Positions 8,418 to 17,499 of a stretch of 64,000 bases of DNA are shown here, piece by piece. This stretch comes from Streptomyces alanosinicus. Lineage in GTDB: Bacteria > Actinomycetota > Actinomycetes > Streptomycetales > Streptomycetaceae. The position numbers and the translations under genes are program-made. The first letter of the stretch is position 1. Every line of letters starts with the position of its first letter. The stretch spans positions 1 to 64,000 of the forward strand of contig NZ_BMVG01000016.1 in assembly GCF_014650595.1 (NCBI RefSeq). The letters are read 5' to 3'. The notes below the pieces were generated by a model. That model was not told where the DNA came from, searched no databases, and worked only from the letters and a program-made list of their open reading frames with translations.

Positions 8418-9446
8418 TCAGTTCGGGTAGCCGGAGGGATTGAGTTCCTGGAACCGCCATGCGTCCTCGCACATCGCGGTGAGATCTCTCGTCGTGGTCC
8501 ATGCCCAGGCCCGGGCCACGGCGCCCGGGTCCGCGATGAGCGCCGCGACGTCGCCGGGGCGGCGGCCGATGATCTCGTACGGGATCGGCACACCGCAGGC
8601 GCGCTCGAAGGCGGCGACGAGCTGGAGGACCGATGTGCCCTGCCCCGTACCGAGGTTGAAGACCCGCATGCCGGTCTCCTCGTCGAGGTGTTCCAGCGCG
8701 ACGCGGTGCCCTGCGGCAACGTCCATCACATGGATGTAGTCGCGGACGCCGGTGCCGTCGGAGGTCGGATAGTCGTCCCCGAAGACGCTGAGCCTGGGGA
8801 GCCGACCGGCGGCGACCCGGGCGAGATACGGCATCACGTTGTTGGGAACTCCCCGGGGCACTTCTCCGAGCAGCCCACTGGGGTGCGCGCCGACGGGGTT
8901 GAAATAGCGCAGTGCGAGGACGCAAAGCCCGTCCAGGTGACGGCAGATGTCGGCGAGCAACCGTTCACAGAGCCACTTCGACCTGGCATACGGGTTGGTG
9001 GGTCCTGCCGGGTCCTCTTCCGCGAGTGGCACCTTGGTGGCGTTGCCGTAGATCGAGCAGGACGAGGAGAACACCAGACGGTGGACGCCGTGGTCATGCA
9101 TGGCGCGCAGCAGCGCCGTGGTACCGCCGACGTTGGTGTCGTAGTACTCGACGGGCAGTTCCACGGACTCCCCGACGGCCTTCTTCGCGGCGAAGTGGAT
9201 CACGGCGTCGATGTCGTGCTGGTCGAACACCCAGGAGAGCGCGTGCCGGTCGAGCACGTCGATCTCGTGAACGGCCGCCGGCGGGCGCTCGGCGATCTTC
9301 GCGACGCGTTCCAGTGCGCCGGGCGAGCTGTTGGAGTAATTGTCGACGACTACCACGTCATAGCCGTGGTCGAGGAGTTCGACGCAGGTGTGGCTGCCGA
9401 TGAAACCGGCGCCACCGGTCACCAACACAGTGGTGCGACGGGGCAT
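8418..9446 (-). CDS. galE: UDP-glucose 4-epimerase
   Basis: An extended SDR that interconverts UDP-Glc and UDP-Gal through a 4-keto intermediate. In this operon it could also act on UDP-xylose to give UDP-arabinose. The 342 residues include the NAD motif VTGGAGFIGSH, the catalytic Ser region FSSSCSIYG, and the YxxxK pair in NPYARSK. The C-terminal ELNPSGYPN is typical of GalE. It starts behind GAGGAAG, 10 bp after uxs. Confidence 0.93.
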   Translation of the reverse strand: MPRRTTVLVTGGAGFIGSHTCVELLDHGYDVVVVDNYSNSSPGALERVAKIAERPPAAVHEIDVLDRHALSWVFDQHDIDAVIHFAAKKAVGESVELPVEYYDTNVGGTTALLRAMHDHGVHRLVFSSSCSIYGNATKVPLAEEDPAGPTNPYARSKWLCERLLADICRHLDGLCVLALRYFNPVGAHPSGLLGEVPRGVPNNVMPYLARVAAGRLPRLSVFGDDYPTSDGTGVRDYIHVMDVAAGHRVALEHLDEETGMRVFNLGTGQGTSVLQLVAAFERACGVPIPYEIIGRRPGDVAALIADPGAVARAWAWTTTRDLTAMCEDAWRFQELNPSGYPN

Positions 9447-9456
9447 GGGCTTCCTC

Positions 9457-10464
9457 TCAGACCGCGGAATCCGCGGCGGTCAGGAGCGGACTGCCGCCGT
9501 GCGGATGCGGGACGTTGCCCTCGGTGACATCCTCGTACGGCCGGCTTCTGAACCAGTCCACGGTCCGGCGTACCCCGTCCGCGACCGGCACTTCCGGGTA
9601 CCAGCCGAGGTGTTCACGGGCACGGGTGATGACCGGACGGCGGCGGACCGGGTCGTCCGTGGGGAGCGGGTGGTACTGGATCTCTGAGTCCGACCCCGTG
9701 ATGTCGCGGACGAGTTCGGCGAGGTCGGACACGGTCCACTCCTCTGGATTGCCGAGATTGACCGGCCCTGTCTCGGAGGAGTCCAGCATCGCCATCAGGC
9801 CACGGACGAGATCGTCCACATAGCAGAAACTGCGGGTCTGCCTGCCGTCACCGTAGATGGTCAGGGGCTCGCCGCCCAGCGCCTGGGCGATGAAGCTGGA
9901 GACGACCCGGCCGTCGTGCCTGCGCATGCGCGGACCGTACGTGTTGAAGATCCGGACGATTCCCACGTCGACGGCCAGACTGCGTCGGCAGGCCATCGTG
10001 ACGGCCTCGGCGTATCGCTTCGCCTCGTCGTACACGCTGCGCGGTCCGAGCGGATTGACGTTTCCCCAGTACCCCTCGTCCTGAGGGTGGACCAGCGGGT
10101 CGCCGTACACCTCACTCGTCGAGGCAAGCAGAAACCGGGCGTTGTTGAACCGGGCCAGCTCCAGAGCGTTCTCGGTCCCTCGGCTTCCCACGGCGAGCGT
10201 TTCGAGAGGCATCCGCAGATAGTCCGGCGGTGACGCGGGACTTGCGAGATGGGCCACGGCATCGATCCGGCCGGGAACGTCCGCGGTCACGCTCACATCG
10301 GCGTGGACGAGTTCGAAGGCGGGATGTTTCCGCAAGTGTGCGATGTTCGCCGGCCGGCCGGTGCTGAAGTTGTCCAGGCACACGACGGCGTCTCCACGTC
10401 GCAGCAACGCTTCACAGAGGTGTGAGCCAAGGAAACCACCGCCACCTGTCACAACAACACGCAT
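9457..10464 (-). CDS. UDP-glucuronate decarboxylase (UDP-xylose synthase)
   Basis: An extended SDR converting UDP-glucuronate to UDP-xylose. The 335 residues show VTGGGGFLGSHLCEAL, HLASPASPPDYLRMP (characteristic of this subfamily), LASTSEVYGDP, the catalytic YDEAKRYAE, and the nucleotide-sugar binding stretch FNTYGPRM. A GGAGAG site precedes the ATG. It is the first gene of the leftward UDP-sugar operon, so UDP-GlcA made by Ugd would be its substrate. The promoter should lie in the AT-richer segment 10490-10530. Confidence 0.9.
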   Translation of the reverse strand: MRVVVTGGGGFLGSHLCEALLRRGDAVVCLDNFSTGRPANIAHLRKHPAFELVHADVSVTADVPGRIDAVAHLASPASPPDYLRMPLETLAVGSRGTENALELARFNNARFLLASTSEVYGDPLVHPQDEGYWGNVNPLGPRSVYDEAKRYAEAVTMACRRSLAVDVGIVRIFNTYGPRMRRHDGRVVSSFIAQALGGEPLTIYGDGRQTRSFCYVDDLVRGLMAMLDSSETGPVNLGNPEEWTVSDLAELVRDITGSDSEIQYHPLPTDDPVRRRPVITRAREHLGWYPEVPVADGVRRTVDWFRSRPYEDVTEGNVPHPHGGSPLLTAADSAV

Positions 10465-10599
10465 GGCTCTCTCCAGAAACGCACGAGTCGGAATATTCGT
10501 TCAAAGCTATGAAAAGGATATGAGTACATGCCTCATTCGCTTCGTGTGCGCAACTTGAGCAGTGCACTGTTTGGTGGCACCCCGGAAGGAGACAGGAAC

Positions 10600-10700
10600 T
10601 CGGTCAAGCGGGGGGAGAAGCCACTCCTGCGGGAGTCGGCCGCGGGTGCGAACCCTCATCTCCATGTGCAGGTCATTCACTCTCAGGCGTGAACGGGGCG
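10600..10700 (+). ncRNA. ydaO-type (cyclic di-AMP) riboswitch-like leader, probably incomplete
   Basis: The leader before the flippase gene carries several elements in ydaO order: CGGTCAAGCGGGGG, a GAAGCCACTCC segment, then CCGCGGGTGCGAACCC, a CAGGTCA region and TCAGGCGTGAACGG. The 3' half matches the conserved layout well. The middle, where a GGGTGAATC-like element is expected, looks shortened. Known ydaO switches bind c-di-AMP and turn off wall, osmotic and surface-polymer genes. The call is by eye against a remembered consensus. The regulated gene is itself broken. Confidence 0.45.
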
Positions 10701-10750
10701 CCTCGCGCGTCGCACGTACCCCGGGACCACACCGTGAGAAGGTCCTGGTC

Positions 10751-12151
10751 ATGACGCAGCTGACCTCAGCCACAGTCAGAGGCGTGCGCTGGACCTATCT
10801 CGCCAGGGCGGTCGGCATCGCTGTCCAGATTCCCTACGCGGCGGCGATGGCCCGGCTGCTCACCCCCGAGGACTTCGGGCTGGATGGCGCTGGCCCACCT
10901 GATTCTGCGTTTCGCCCACAATTTCGCCCAGGGCGGTCTGCGCTCCGCGGTGGTACAACGCGTCTCGCTCACCGACCGCGATGTGCGGGTGGTCTTCGCT
11001 CCGGCCCTGACCGTCGGCACCTGCTCCTTCGCGGCGATCTGGTTCATCGCGCCGTACGCCACCGAACTCGTCCACAGTCCGGCCGAATTGACGGGCCTGA
11101 TCCGGACGACTGCGCTGATGCTGGTGTTCATGGCCCTGGGTGCCCCCGCCGGTGGACTGCTGAGCCGCGGCATGCGGTACCGGGCCGTCGCCGTCACCGA
11201 CTTCTCCTCTTTCGTCGTCGGCTATTGCGTCACCGGAATCGTCTCCGGGCTCCTCGGTGCCGGCGTGTGGAGCCTCGTCTACGGCACGCTCGGGTGGTAC
11301 GGGTTGCAGGCTCTTCTGCCCTATCTCCTGGTCCGGCACTCACTGCGGCCGCTGTTCGATGTACGGGCCATGCGTGACCGCTGCTGCAGATCCAGCAGGC
11401 GGCGAGCAAGGTTCTCCTTCCCGCCTACAGCCGCATCCAGCATGACAACAGCCGGCTCGGTGCCTCCCACGCGGACTGCGCTTCCCTGACCACACTGATC
11501 CTCGTTCCTCTGCGGGCGGTGATCGGCGCGAGCGGCAAGCAGTTGGTGACCCTGCTGCTCGGCGGTCAGTGGGGTGGCAGCGCCGCACTGGTACCGATCC
11601 TCGACCTGGTCAGCGCGGTCGGTCTGGTGGCGCAGTTTCGGGCACGCTCGTCGAGGCCCTGGGCGCGGTGGGGGGGCAAGGTGGTCATCCATCTGGTGCA
11701 GCTGATCGTTCTGATCGCCGGCACCTCCGTCGCCCTGCTTCTGCGCTGCGGCGTGCATGGGTTGATGGTGGCGGTACTGGTGAGCTGTCTGGTGAAACAG
11801 GTCCTGTTCTACGCATGGCTCGACAGGCTCTTCCCGGCCTCGCGGCGGCTGGTCGCGCAAGCGTACGCGCAGGCCGCCGCTCTCACGGCCCTGATCTGGC
11901 TCGCTCTGTGGGCCGTCCAGCAGGCGTTGGAGGGCCGGTGCCCGGTGGCGTTGGTCCTCGCGGCCCAGTGGTCGGCCGCGGGTGTGCTGATGCTGGGCTG
12001 TGTGCGGTACGGGGCCGGGCTGCACGGCATGCGGGTCGCGCGTGAACGCGGGCTGCTGCCCGGGATGCTGTCCCGTATGGAGCTCAAAAGGCGTGTTGAC
12101 AAGCCCGTTTCATCGGCCGCTCACTGGCGGCCGACGCATTCCGATCAGTAG
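10751..12151 (+). pseudogene. Polysaccharide flippase (Wzx/PST family), degraded
   Basis: Encodes a multi-helix exporter of lipid-linked sugar repeats. It starts VRGVRWTYLARA and ARLLTPEDFGL, then shifts frame at about 10885 into ALAHLILRFAHNFAQGGLRSAVVQR. Helical segments continue to about 11370. There a block of roughly 60 residues appears to be missing and a second shift joins LLQIQQAASKVLLPAYSRIQ. Near 11640-11680 two compensating indels scramble about 15 residues. The end (SDQ, stop 12149-12151) overlaps the convergent sugar-transferase stop. The indels plus the internal deletion point to a dead gene. Confidence 0.8.
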
Positions 12152-12711
12152 GCGCCGTGGCCCTCGACGACGGCCCGCACCGTCCGTCGCAGGATGCCGA
12201 AGTCGACGGAGGGGGACCAGTTGTCGACGTAGCGCAGGTCCAGCGTGATGGTCTCGTCCCAGGACAGGTCGGAGCGCCCGCGGACCTGCCACGGACCGGT
12301 GAGCCCCGGCTTGACGCTCAGGCGCCGCAGCTCCACCTCGTTGTACTTCGCCACCTCGTCGGCCAGCGGGGGCCTGGGACCGACCAGGGACATGTGCCCC
12401 TGGAGCACATTGAGCAGCTGGGGAAGCTCGTCCAGCGAGAAGCGGCGCAGAACTCGGCCCACGCGCGTGATCCGGGGGTCGCGGCGGATCTTGAACATCA
12501 GCCCGTCGTGCTCGTTGGTGCCGGCGAGCTGGTGCTTCAGCTGCTCGGCGTCGGCGACCATGGTGCGGAACTTCGCCAGACTGGAGTGGCGGCCGTCCTG
12601 CCCGACGCGGGTCTGGCGGTGCAGGATCGTTCCTGGCGAATCCAGTCGTACGGCGATCGCCACAGCGGCGAACAAAGGGGCGAGCACCACGAGAAGCAGC
12701 ACGGCGCCCAC
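12145..12711 (-). pseudogene. Undecaprenyl-phosphate sugar transferase, N-terminal half missing
   Basis: The 188 residues correspond to the catalytic domain of WbaP/ExoY-type initiating transferases, which move a sugar-1-phosphate onto undecaprenyl phosphate. One membrane helix (GAVLLLVVLAPLFAAVAIAV) is followed by KFRTMV, RRFSLDELPQLLNVL, GHMSLVGPRPPL and the KPGLTGPWQVRGRS signature. Streptomyces homologues with a four-helix N-terminal half are roughly 2.5 times longer. Nothing resembling that half lies upstream (12712-12824), and the start would be a GTG without a clear ribosome site. Short single-helix family members do exist, so residual activity is possible. Confidence 0.7.
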
Positions 12712-12824
12712 CCGGTCTTCTGGGCAACCGGAGTCCTGCTGGCCGGTGAGCGATCACAGCGGGCCCGGTTCCGGCGGAACCCGGAACAGAACACCTATGG
12801 CGGATCTCCTCAGGAGGCGGCGGC

Positions 12825-13899
12825 ATGAGCGTGGCGGTAGTGACGGGTTCGGCCGGGTTGATCGGCTCTCAGGCAGTACGGCACTTCGCGGGCCTGGGTC
12901 TTGTCGTCGTCGGCATCGACAACGACATGCGTTCGCGGTTCTTCGGACCCGGAGGCGTCGACCGCGTGGAACGTCGATCGCCTGTCGGCGGAGCTCGGCA
13001 AGAGTTACGTGCACCACGACGCGGATATCCGCGACCGGGACTCACTGTCGGCCGTCTTCCGCCACTACGGCCGGGACATCGCCGTCGTGATCCACGCCGC
13101 GGCACAGCCGTCCCATGACTGGGCGGCACGCGATCCGTACGCGGACTTCGACATCAACGCCGTGGGCACGCTCAACGTCCTGCAGAGCGTCCGCGAGCAG
13201 TGCGTCGACGCCCCTCTGATCCACTGCTCCACCAACAAGGTCTACGGCGACCGCCCCAACGCCCTGCCGATGGTGGAGCAGGAGACGCGCTGGGAGATCA
13301 CTCCCGATCACCGCTACGCGGCCGGCATCACCGAGGACATGTCCATCGACGCCTGTCTGCACTCGGTCTTCGGCGCCTCGAAGGTGGCCGCTGACATCCT
13401 GGTCCAGGAATACGGCCGCCACTTCGGACTCAGGACGGCCTGCTTCCGCGGGGGCACTCTCACCGGCCCGGGTCACTCCGCCACGGAACTGCACGGCTTT
13501 CTCGCCTACGTGATGCGTTGTGCCATGGAGCGGCGGACGTACAAACTCTTCGGATACAAGGGGAAGCAGGTGCGGGACGCCGTCCACAGCCGTGACGTGG
13601 TCGCCGCGTTCGAGGCGTTCTTCCGCGACCCCCGCAGCGGCGACGTGTACAACCTGGGCGGTGGTCGGCACTCCAACGCCTCCAACCTCGAAGCGATCGC
13701 GCTGGCCGAGAAGATCTCGGGCAACGAGATGCTCGTCGAGCATCTCGGCACCCCACGGACCGGCGACCACATCTGGTGGATCAGCTCCAACGCGCGCTTC
13801 CGGCAGCACTACCCGGAGTGGCAGGTGACGTACGACGTGCCCCTGATCATGAACGAGATCTACGAGACCAACGCGGACAGATGGGTCCCGGCCCGGTGA
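12825..13899 (+). pseudogene. NAD-dependent nucleotide-sugar epimerase, frameshifted
   Basis: An extended SDR resembling CDP-paratose/tyvelose 2-epimerases of exopolysaccharide clusters. The first frame has VTGSAGLIGSQAV and DNDMRSRFFGPGG. At about 12955 the frame shifts and continues as TAWNVDRLSAEL, VIHAAAQPSHDWAARDP, CSTNKVYGDRPNALP, GASKVAADILVQEYG and FRGGTLTGPGHSA. The C-terminal NAD/sugar domain is complete. Only the single shift stands between this and an intact gene, so sequencing error is possible. The stop overlaps or abuts the following transferase start. Confidence 0.8.
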
Positions 13900-14561
13900 A
13901 GAGGAACGTTCTCGGCGTCCTCGTCGACGCGACCAGTCATGACCTGGTGACGCCGGACGGCCAGCCCGTGCGCTGGGCGCTGAACCTGCTCCACGGCGCG
14001 GCCCTCACCGAGCCGGTGTGCGTCCCGGACCTGACACTTCACGTCCTCCAGGCAGCCGTCGGCGAGGGCATGCCGGTGTACCTGTACGGCTCGACGCAGC
14101 GGACGCTGGATCTGCTGATGCTGAACCTCCGCAACAGGCTGCCCGCATTGAAGATCGCCGGTCACGAACCGTCCAAGTTCCGCGCGGTCCGCCCCGGCGA
14201 GGGCGTGGAGATCGCTGCCCGGATCACCGAGTCCGGGGCGCGGATGGTACTGGTCGGGCTCGGCTGCCCACGCCAGGAACTCTTCGTGCACGCCATGCGT
14301 CCACTGTCGCCGATGCCACTGCTCGCGGTCGGTGCCGCGTTCGACTTCCACGCGGGGATCCTGCGCCGGCCGCCGGTGTGGATGCGGAGGGCCGGACTGG
14401 AGTGGCTGTGGCGGCTGGGCTCGGAACCGCGTCGGTTGTGGCGGCGGTACCTCTTGCTCAACCCGCACTACCTGGCACTTCTCGCCGCACAGTGGACCCG
14501 GCTGGGGCCGGCGTCCCCGCCTTCCCCCGCGACGGACAGGCCGACGGAGTTTCCCGTGTGA
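13881..14561 (+). CDS. WecG/TagA/CpsF-family glycosyltransferase with in-frame deletion
   Basis: GT26 enzymes of this family transfer HexNAc or hexose to lipid carriers. Present are VLGVLVDAT, DLVTPDGQPVRWALNLL, PVYLYGSTQRTLDLL, VLVGLGCPRQE and AVGAAFDFHAG, and the C-terminal LEWLWRLGSEPRRLWRRY. Between LVDATS and HDLVTPDG about 45-50 residues expected in the family are absent, including the stretch that normally follows the first beta strand. The frame stays open. The start is ATG 13881 or GTG 13896, which overlaps the epimerase stop as GTGA. Probably inactive, but it would yield a protein. Confidence 0.75.
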   Translation: MGPGPVKRNVLGVLVDATSHDLVTPDGQPVRWALNLLHGAALTEPVCVPDLTLHVLQAAVGEGMPVYLYGSTQRTLDLLMLNLRNRLPALKIAGHEPSKFRAVRPGEGVEIAARITESGARMVLVGLGCPRQELFVHAMRPLSPMPLLAVGAAFDFHAGILRRPPVWMRRAGLEWLWRLGSEPRRLWRRYLLLNPHYLALLAAQWTRLGPASPPSPATDRPTEFPV

Positions 14562-14588
14562 GCCGCGAACCGCGGCTACGCGGTTCAC
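14558..14588. terminator. Imperfect inverted repeat at the end of the WecG-type gene
   Basis: GTGAGCCGCG and CGCGGTTCAC pair with one G-T style mismatch around an 11-base loop, directly overlapping and following the stop codon. It has no T tail, as is usual in Streptomyces. Confidence 0.5.
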
Positions 14589-14657
14589 GGGCGGTGGAGT
14601 CGAGTTGTCCGATTCCGACCGGATGCGATCCCACTTCCGGAAGTGAAGGCCGCCGCA

Positions 14658-14686
14658 GGCCCCGCCCGGTGGGCACGGGCGGGGCC
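14658..14686. terminator. Strong hairpin between convergent WecG-type and chitinase genes
   Basis: Perfect 11-bp stem GGCCCCGCCCG / CGGGCGGGGCC with a 7-base loop. It lies 33 bp beyond the chitinase stop and after the rightward transferase, so it can end transcription from both sides. Confidence 0.8.
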
Positions 14687-14719
14687 GAGGGGGTGGGGGG
14701 TGGGGGGAGTGGGGGGGAA

Positions 14720-16468
14720 TCAGCTGACGTTCAGGTCGTCGGCGTACACCGCGCCCTGGGCGTACCAGCCGTGGACGTACACCGTGACCGTGCCGGAGGC
14801 GCCGGTCGTGAACGGCACCGTGAGCTTCGACCACGACGAGGACGAGGTCCAGGAACTGGCCGTCGCACCCCCGCTGACGCCGAGGTAGGCGTACGGACCC
14901 TGCACCCAACCGCTCAGGGTGTAGGAGGTGTTGGGCTTCAGGGTCAGGCTCTGCGCGCACTGGCCGGTCTGGGAGGCGGACGGCGCGGTCTTCAGCGCGT
15001 GCGAGCCGCCGTGTGCGGGGGAGGAGACGACAGCGGCCCCGGTGTCGCAGGTCCACGGCGTGAGCGAGCCGCTCTCGAAGTCGCCGTTGGCGAGGGTGGT
15101 GGTGCCGCCCGAGCCGTTGACGGTCAGGGTGAACGTGGCGCTGTGCCGGGTCGAGCCGGCCGCGGCGGTGACGGTCAGCGGGTAGGAGCCGGGTGCCGTG
15201 CCGGCGGCGGTCTTCACGGTGAGCGTGGAGGTGCCGCCCGCGGTGACCGAGGACGGGCTCAGGGAGGCGGTGACCCCGCTCGGCGCGCCGCTCACCGCCA
15301 GATCCACGCTCTGGGCGCTGCCGGAGGTCACCGACGTCCGCACCGCCGCCGTCGCGCCGGCACCGGGGTCGACCGACGCGGTCGCGGGGGACAGGGAGAC
15401 GGAGAAGTCATTGGCCGGCGGGGTCGTCGTACCGCCGGTGAAGGGCGCGAAGCTGTGGGAGAAGTACCAGGTGTCCTGGGCGATTCCGGAGCAGGTGTCG
15501 GAGGCGCTGCCACCGGGGCAGCCGCCGTTGTCGCGCTGGAGGGCCCAGAAGGAGAGCGTGTTGATGCCCTTGGAGACCGCCCAGTCGTACACGGCCGTGG
15601 CGTCGGCGGTGGTGAAGGTCTCCGCCGGGCCGTAGTCGTCCACGCCGGGCATCTCGGTGACACCGACCATGTTCCACAGCTGGGTGTCCGACAGGTTCGG
15701 GTACAGGCCGGCCAGCTGGTTGTGCAGTCCGCTCGCGGCCGTCTCGGTGTCGGTGGCCATGTGGTGCGTGGCGCCGTCGTAGTAGTCGAACGTCATGATG
15801 TTGACGACGTCCACCTTGGCGCCCGCGTTCTTCGCGCTGCGCAGCACGGCGAGGCCGCTGTCGGCGAGCCCGGTCGTCGTGGTCGGCAGGGTGTACGAGA
15901 ACTGCACCGAGCGGCCGTTCGCGGCGGCCCAGTCCTGGACCTTCCTGATGGCCTGGTTGCGGCGGTCGATCCCGGCGGTGTTCGTGAGGGAGTTGTCCTC
16001 GACGTCCATGTCGAGCCGGGAGACGTCGTAGGTGGTGATGATCTTCTCGTAGGCCGCGGCGATGGAGTCCACGTTCGTGCAGCTGTCGGCGATCTCGGTG
16101 CCGGCGTTGTCGGCCCCGTAGCCGCCGAGGGAGGGGATCACGTCGCCGCCGCGGGAGCGGATGGTGGTGAAGTCGGTGCCGAACACGGAGGACGCGACGG
16201 GTGTGCTGGTGTCGCCGTTCCAGTACGGGGTGCAGGAGCCCTTCTTGTCGGCCTGCAGGAAGGCCATGGTCAGGTATGCGGCGCCGGAGGCCTGCGAGAG
16301 CGCGGCGGGGCTGTCGCCGTTGTAGGCCTCGAAGTAGGGCGCGAAGACGTGTGCGGGCAACGGGGTGGCCGCGTGTGCGGTGCCCCCGGCCCCGAGGGCG
16401 AGCCCTGCGGAGGCGGCCAGGGTGGCCAGACCTGCGAGCAGGGCGCGTACGGGTCTCGGACGGGTCAT
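14720..16468 (-). CDS. Secreted GH18 chitinase with C-terminal carbohydrate-binding module
   Basis: A 582-residue secreted enzyme that hydrolyses chitin. The signal peptide covers residues 1-34 and ends at TAHAATPLP. The GH18 barrel runs about 35-345, with the DxDxE catalytic motif in RLDMDVEDNS near residue 152 and the substrate-cleft aromatic region TFDYYDGAT. A fibronectin- or bacterial-Ig-like domain follows (about 360-450), then a CBM4/9-like module from NGDFESGSLTPW to the end. The promoter carries two DasR-type operators. It is therefore probably induced by chitin-derived amino sugars and belongs to the chitin/GlcNAc regulon. Confidence 0.93.
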   Translation of the reverse strand: MTRPRPVRALLAGLATLAASAGLALGAGGTAHAATPLPAHVFAPYFEAYNGDSPAALSQASGAAYLTMAFLQADKKGSCTPYWNGDTSTPVASSVFGTDFTTIRSRGGDVIPSLGGYGADNAGTEIADSCTNVDSIAAAYEKIITTYDVSRLDMDVEDNSLTNTAGIDRRNQAIRKVQDWAAANGRSVQFSYTLPTTTTGLADSGLAVLRSAKNAGAKVDVVNIMTFDYYDGATHHMATDTETAASGLHNQLAGLYPNLSDTQLWNMVGVTEMPGVDDYGPAETFTTADATAVYDWAVSKGINTLSFWALQRDNGGCPGGSASDTCSGIAQDTWYFSHSFAPFTGGTTTPPANDFSVSLSPATASVDPGAGATAAVRTSVTSGSAQSVDLAVSGAPSGVTASLSPSSVTAGGTSTLTVKTAAGTAPGSYPLTVTAAAGSTRHSATFTLTVNGSGGTTTLANGDFESGSLTPWTCDTGAAVVSSPAHGGSHALKTAPSASQTGQCAQSLTLKPNTSYTLSGWVQGPYAYLGVSGGATASSWTSSSSWSKLTVPFTTGASGTVTVYVHGWYAQGAVYADDLNVS

Positions 16469-16520
16469 CGGGTACTCCCGGATAGCGAACGACAGGCACG
16501 CGTGCAGCCCGGTCGGGGCT

Positions 16521-16552
16521 ATTGGTCTAGGCCATGATTGGTCTGGACCAGG
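16521..16552. promoter_or_regulatory. Two adjacent DasR-responsive elements upstream of chitinase
   Basis: ATTGGTCTAGGCCATG (16521-16536) and ATTGGTCTGGACCAGG (16537-16552) each match most positions of the known DasR site ACTGGTCTAGACCACT. They are exactly 16 bp apart, forming the direct-repeat arrangement known from Streptomyces chitinase promoters. They lie 53-84 bp upstream of the chitinase start. Confidence 0.85.
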
Positions 16553-16667
16553 CTCCGGTCAATACGCGGGAGCGGCCTTTTGCGCGTTCATAGAAAACGA
16601 ACTGCCCTCGCGGACCCCCTGTTGACGGTGTGTCACGACAGGCGGAGAGCCGGAGGGTGCGCCGCTC

Positions 16668-17348
16668 TCAGCCGAACAGCGGGAACCGGTCCGCCGCCGC
16701 GCCCAGCGCGGTCCGTTCGGTGTCGGTGAGCGGGGCCCGGCCGGTGCCCACGTGCGCGTAGTGCGTGTCGCTCCACTCCGGGAGGCCCGGCCGGCCGAGC
16801 AGGCCGTCCAGCGTGGCCCGCACCGCGGCGAGACCCTCGGGTGCCGGTCCCGGCGTGTGCGGGAGCCGGACGGTCAGATCCAGGTGGTGGACGGTCGCCT
16901 CCACCGCGAGGGTGGTCAGCAGGTCTCCCGCCCTCAGCACATGGCCCTGGGTGGCGACGCGCAGGGCGGGGTCGGTCGCCTCGGCCGCGTGCACGGCCGC
17001 GGCCAGCGTCTCCAGATACAGGCCCCGCAACTGTCCGAAGTCGAGGAACATACTGCCGTTCACCCGCACCCAGCGCCGGCCGTTCGCCGCCCCGGTGGTG
17101 TTCGGCCGCCAGTCCTGCCAGTACGTCACCGCGTCCCGGTCCACCGGCTCGGACGACGGCGTGTGCAGCGCCACCAGGCCGCGCTGGGCGTCCTGCACAC
17201 AGTGGAAGACGAGATCGCGGACCGCCCAGCCGGTGCAGCCGGTGGGCAGCCACGACTCCTCGTCGTCCAGGCCCGCGACGACCGCCGAGGCCGCCTCGTA
17301 CGCCGCGCGCAGCGCCCGCGCCGGGGCTGCGGCATCCCCTGTGCTCAT
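16668..17348 (-). CDS. DinB/maleylpyruvate-isomerase-like protein, mycothiol-dependent family
   Basis: A 226-residue protein counted from the ATG at 17348 (MSTGDAAAP). The N-terminal four-helix DinB-like domain contains the metal-binding His pattern, with CTGWAVRDLVFHCV and later TTLAVEATVHHLDL. Members bind a divalent metal and use mycothiol in isomerisation or detoxification. The actual substrate cannot be read from sequence. It is a single gene upstream of the chitinase promoter on the same strand. Confidence 0.75.
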   Translation of the reverse strand: MSTGDAAAPARALRAAYEAASAVVAGLDDEESWLPTGCTGWAVRDLVFHCVQDAQRGLVALHTPSSEPVDRDAVTYWQDWRPNTTGAANGRRWVRVNGSMFLDFGQLRGLYLETLAAAVHAAEATDPALRVATQGHVLRAGDLLTTLAVEATVHHLDLTVRLPHTPGPAPEGLAAVRATLDGLLGRPGLPEWSDTHYAHVGTGRAPLTDTERTALGAAADRFPLFG

Positions 17349-17499
17349 CCGTCCCCCCGGTCCGGCCGGCCGACTGTCCGTCCTTCGCCGCACAGGGTGT
17401 CACACCCGGCTCGACGTCGCCGTGTCCGCCGGCAGCCGCTGGGCGACGTGGACTGGGATCAGCGGCACCGGGACGAGCACCGTGACCACGAGGGGGGCC

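Noticed and set aside
7009..8925. A 638-residue extension of ugd into galE
   Set aside because: The first 176 residues are out-of-frame galE sequence. The ATG at 8397 with its ribosome site gives a normal-length Ugd.
14018..16537. An 839-residue plus-strand open frame
   Set aside because: It overlaps the WecG-type gene in a second frame and runs antisense to the chitinase, with Gly/Arg-rich low-complexity translation.
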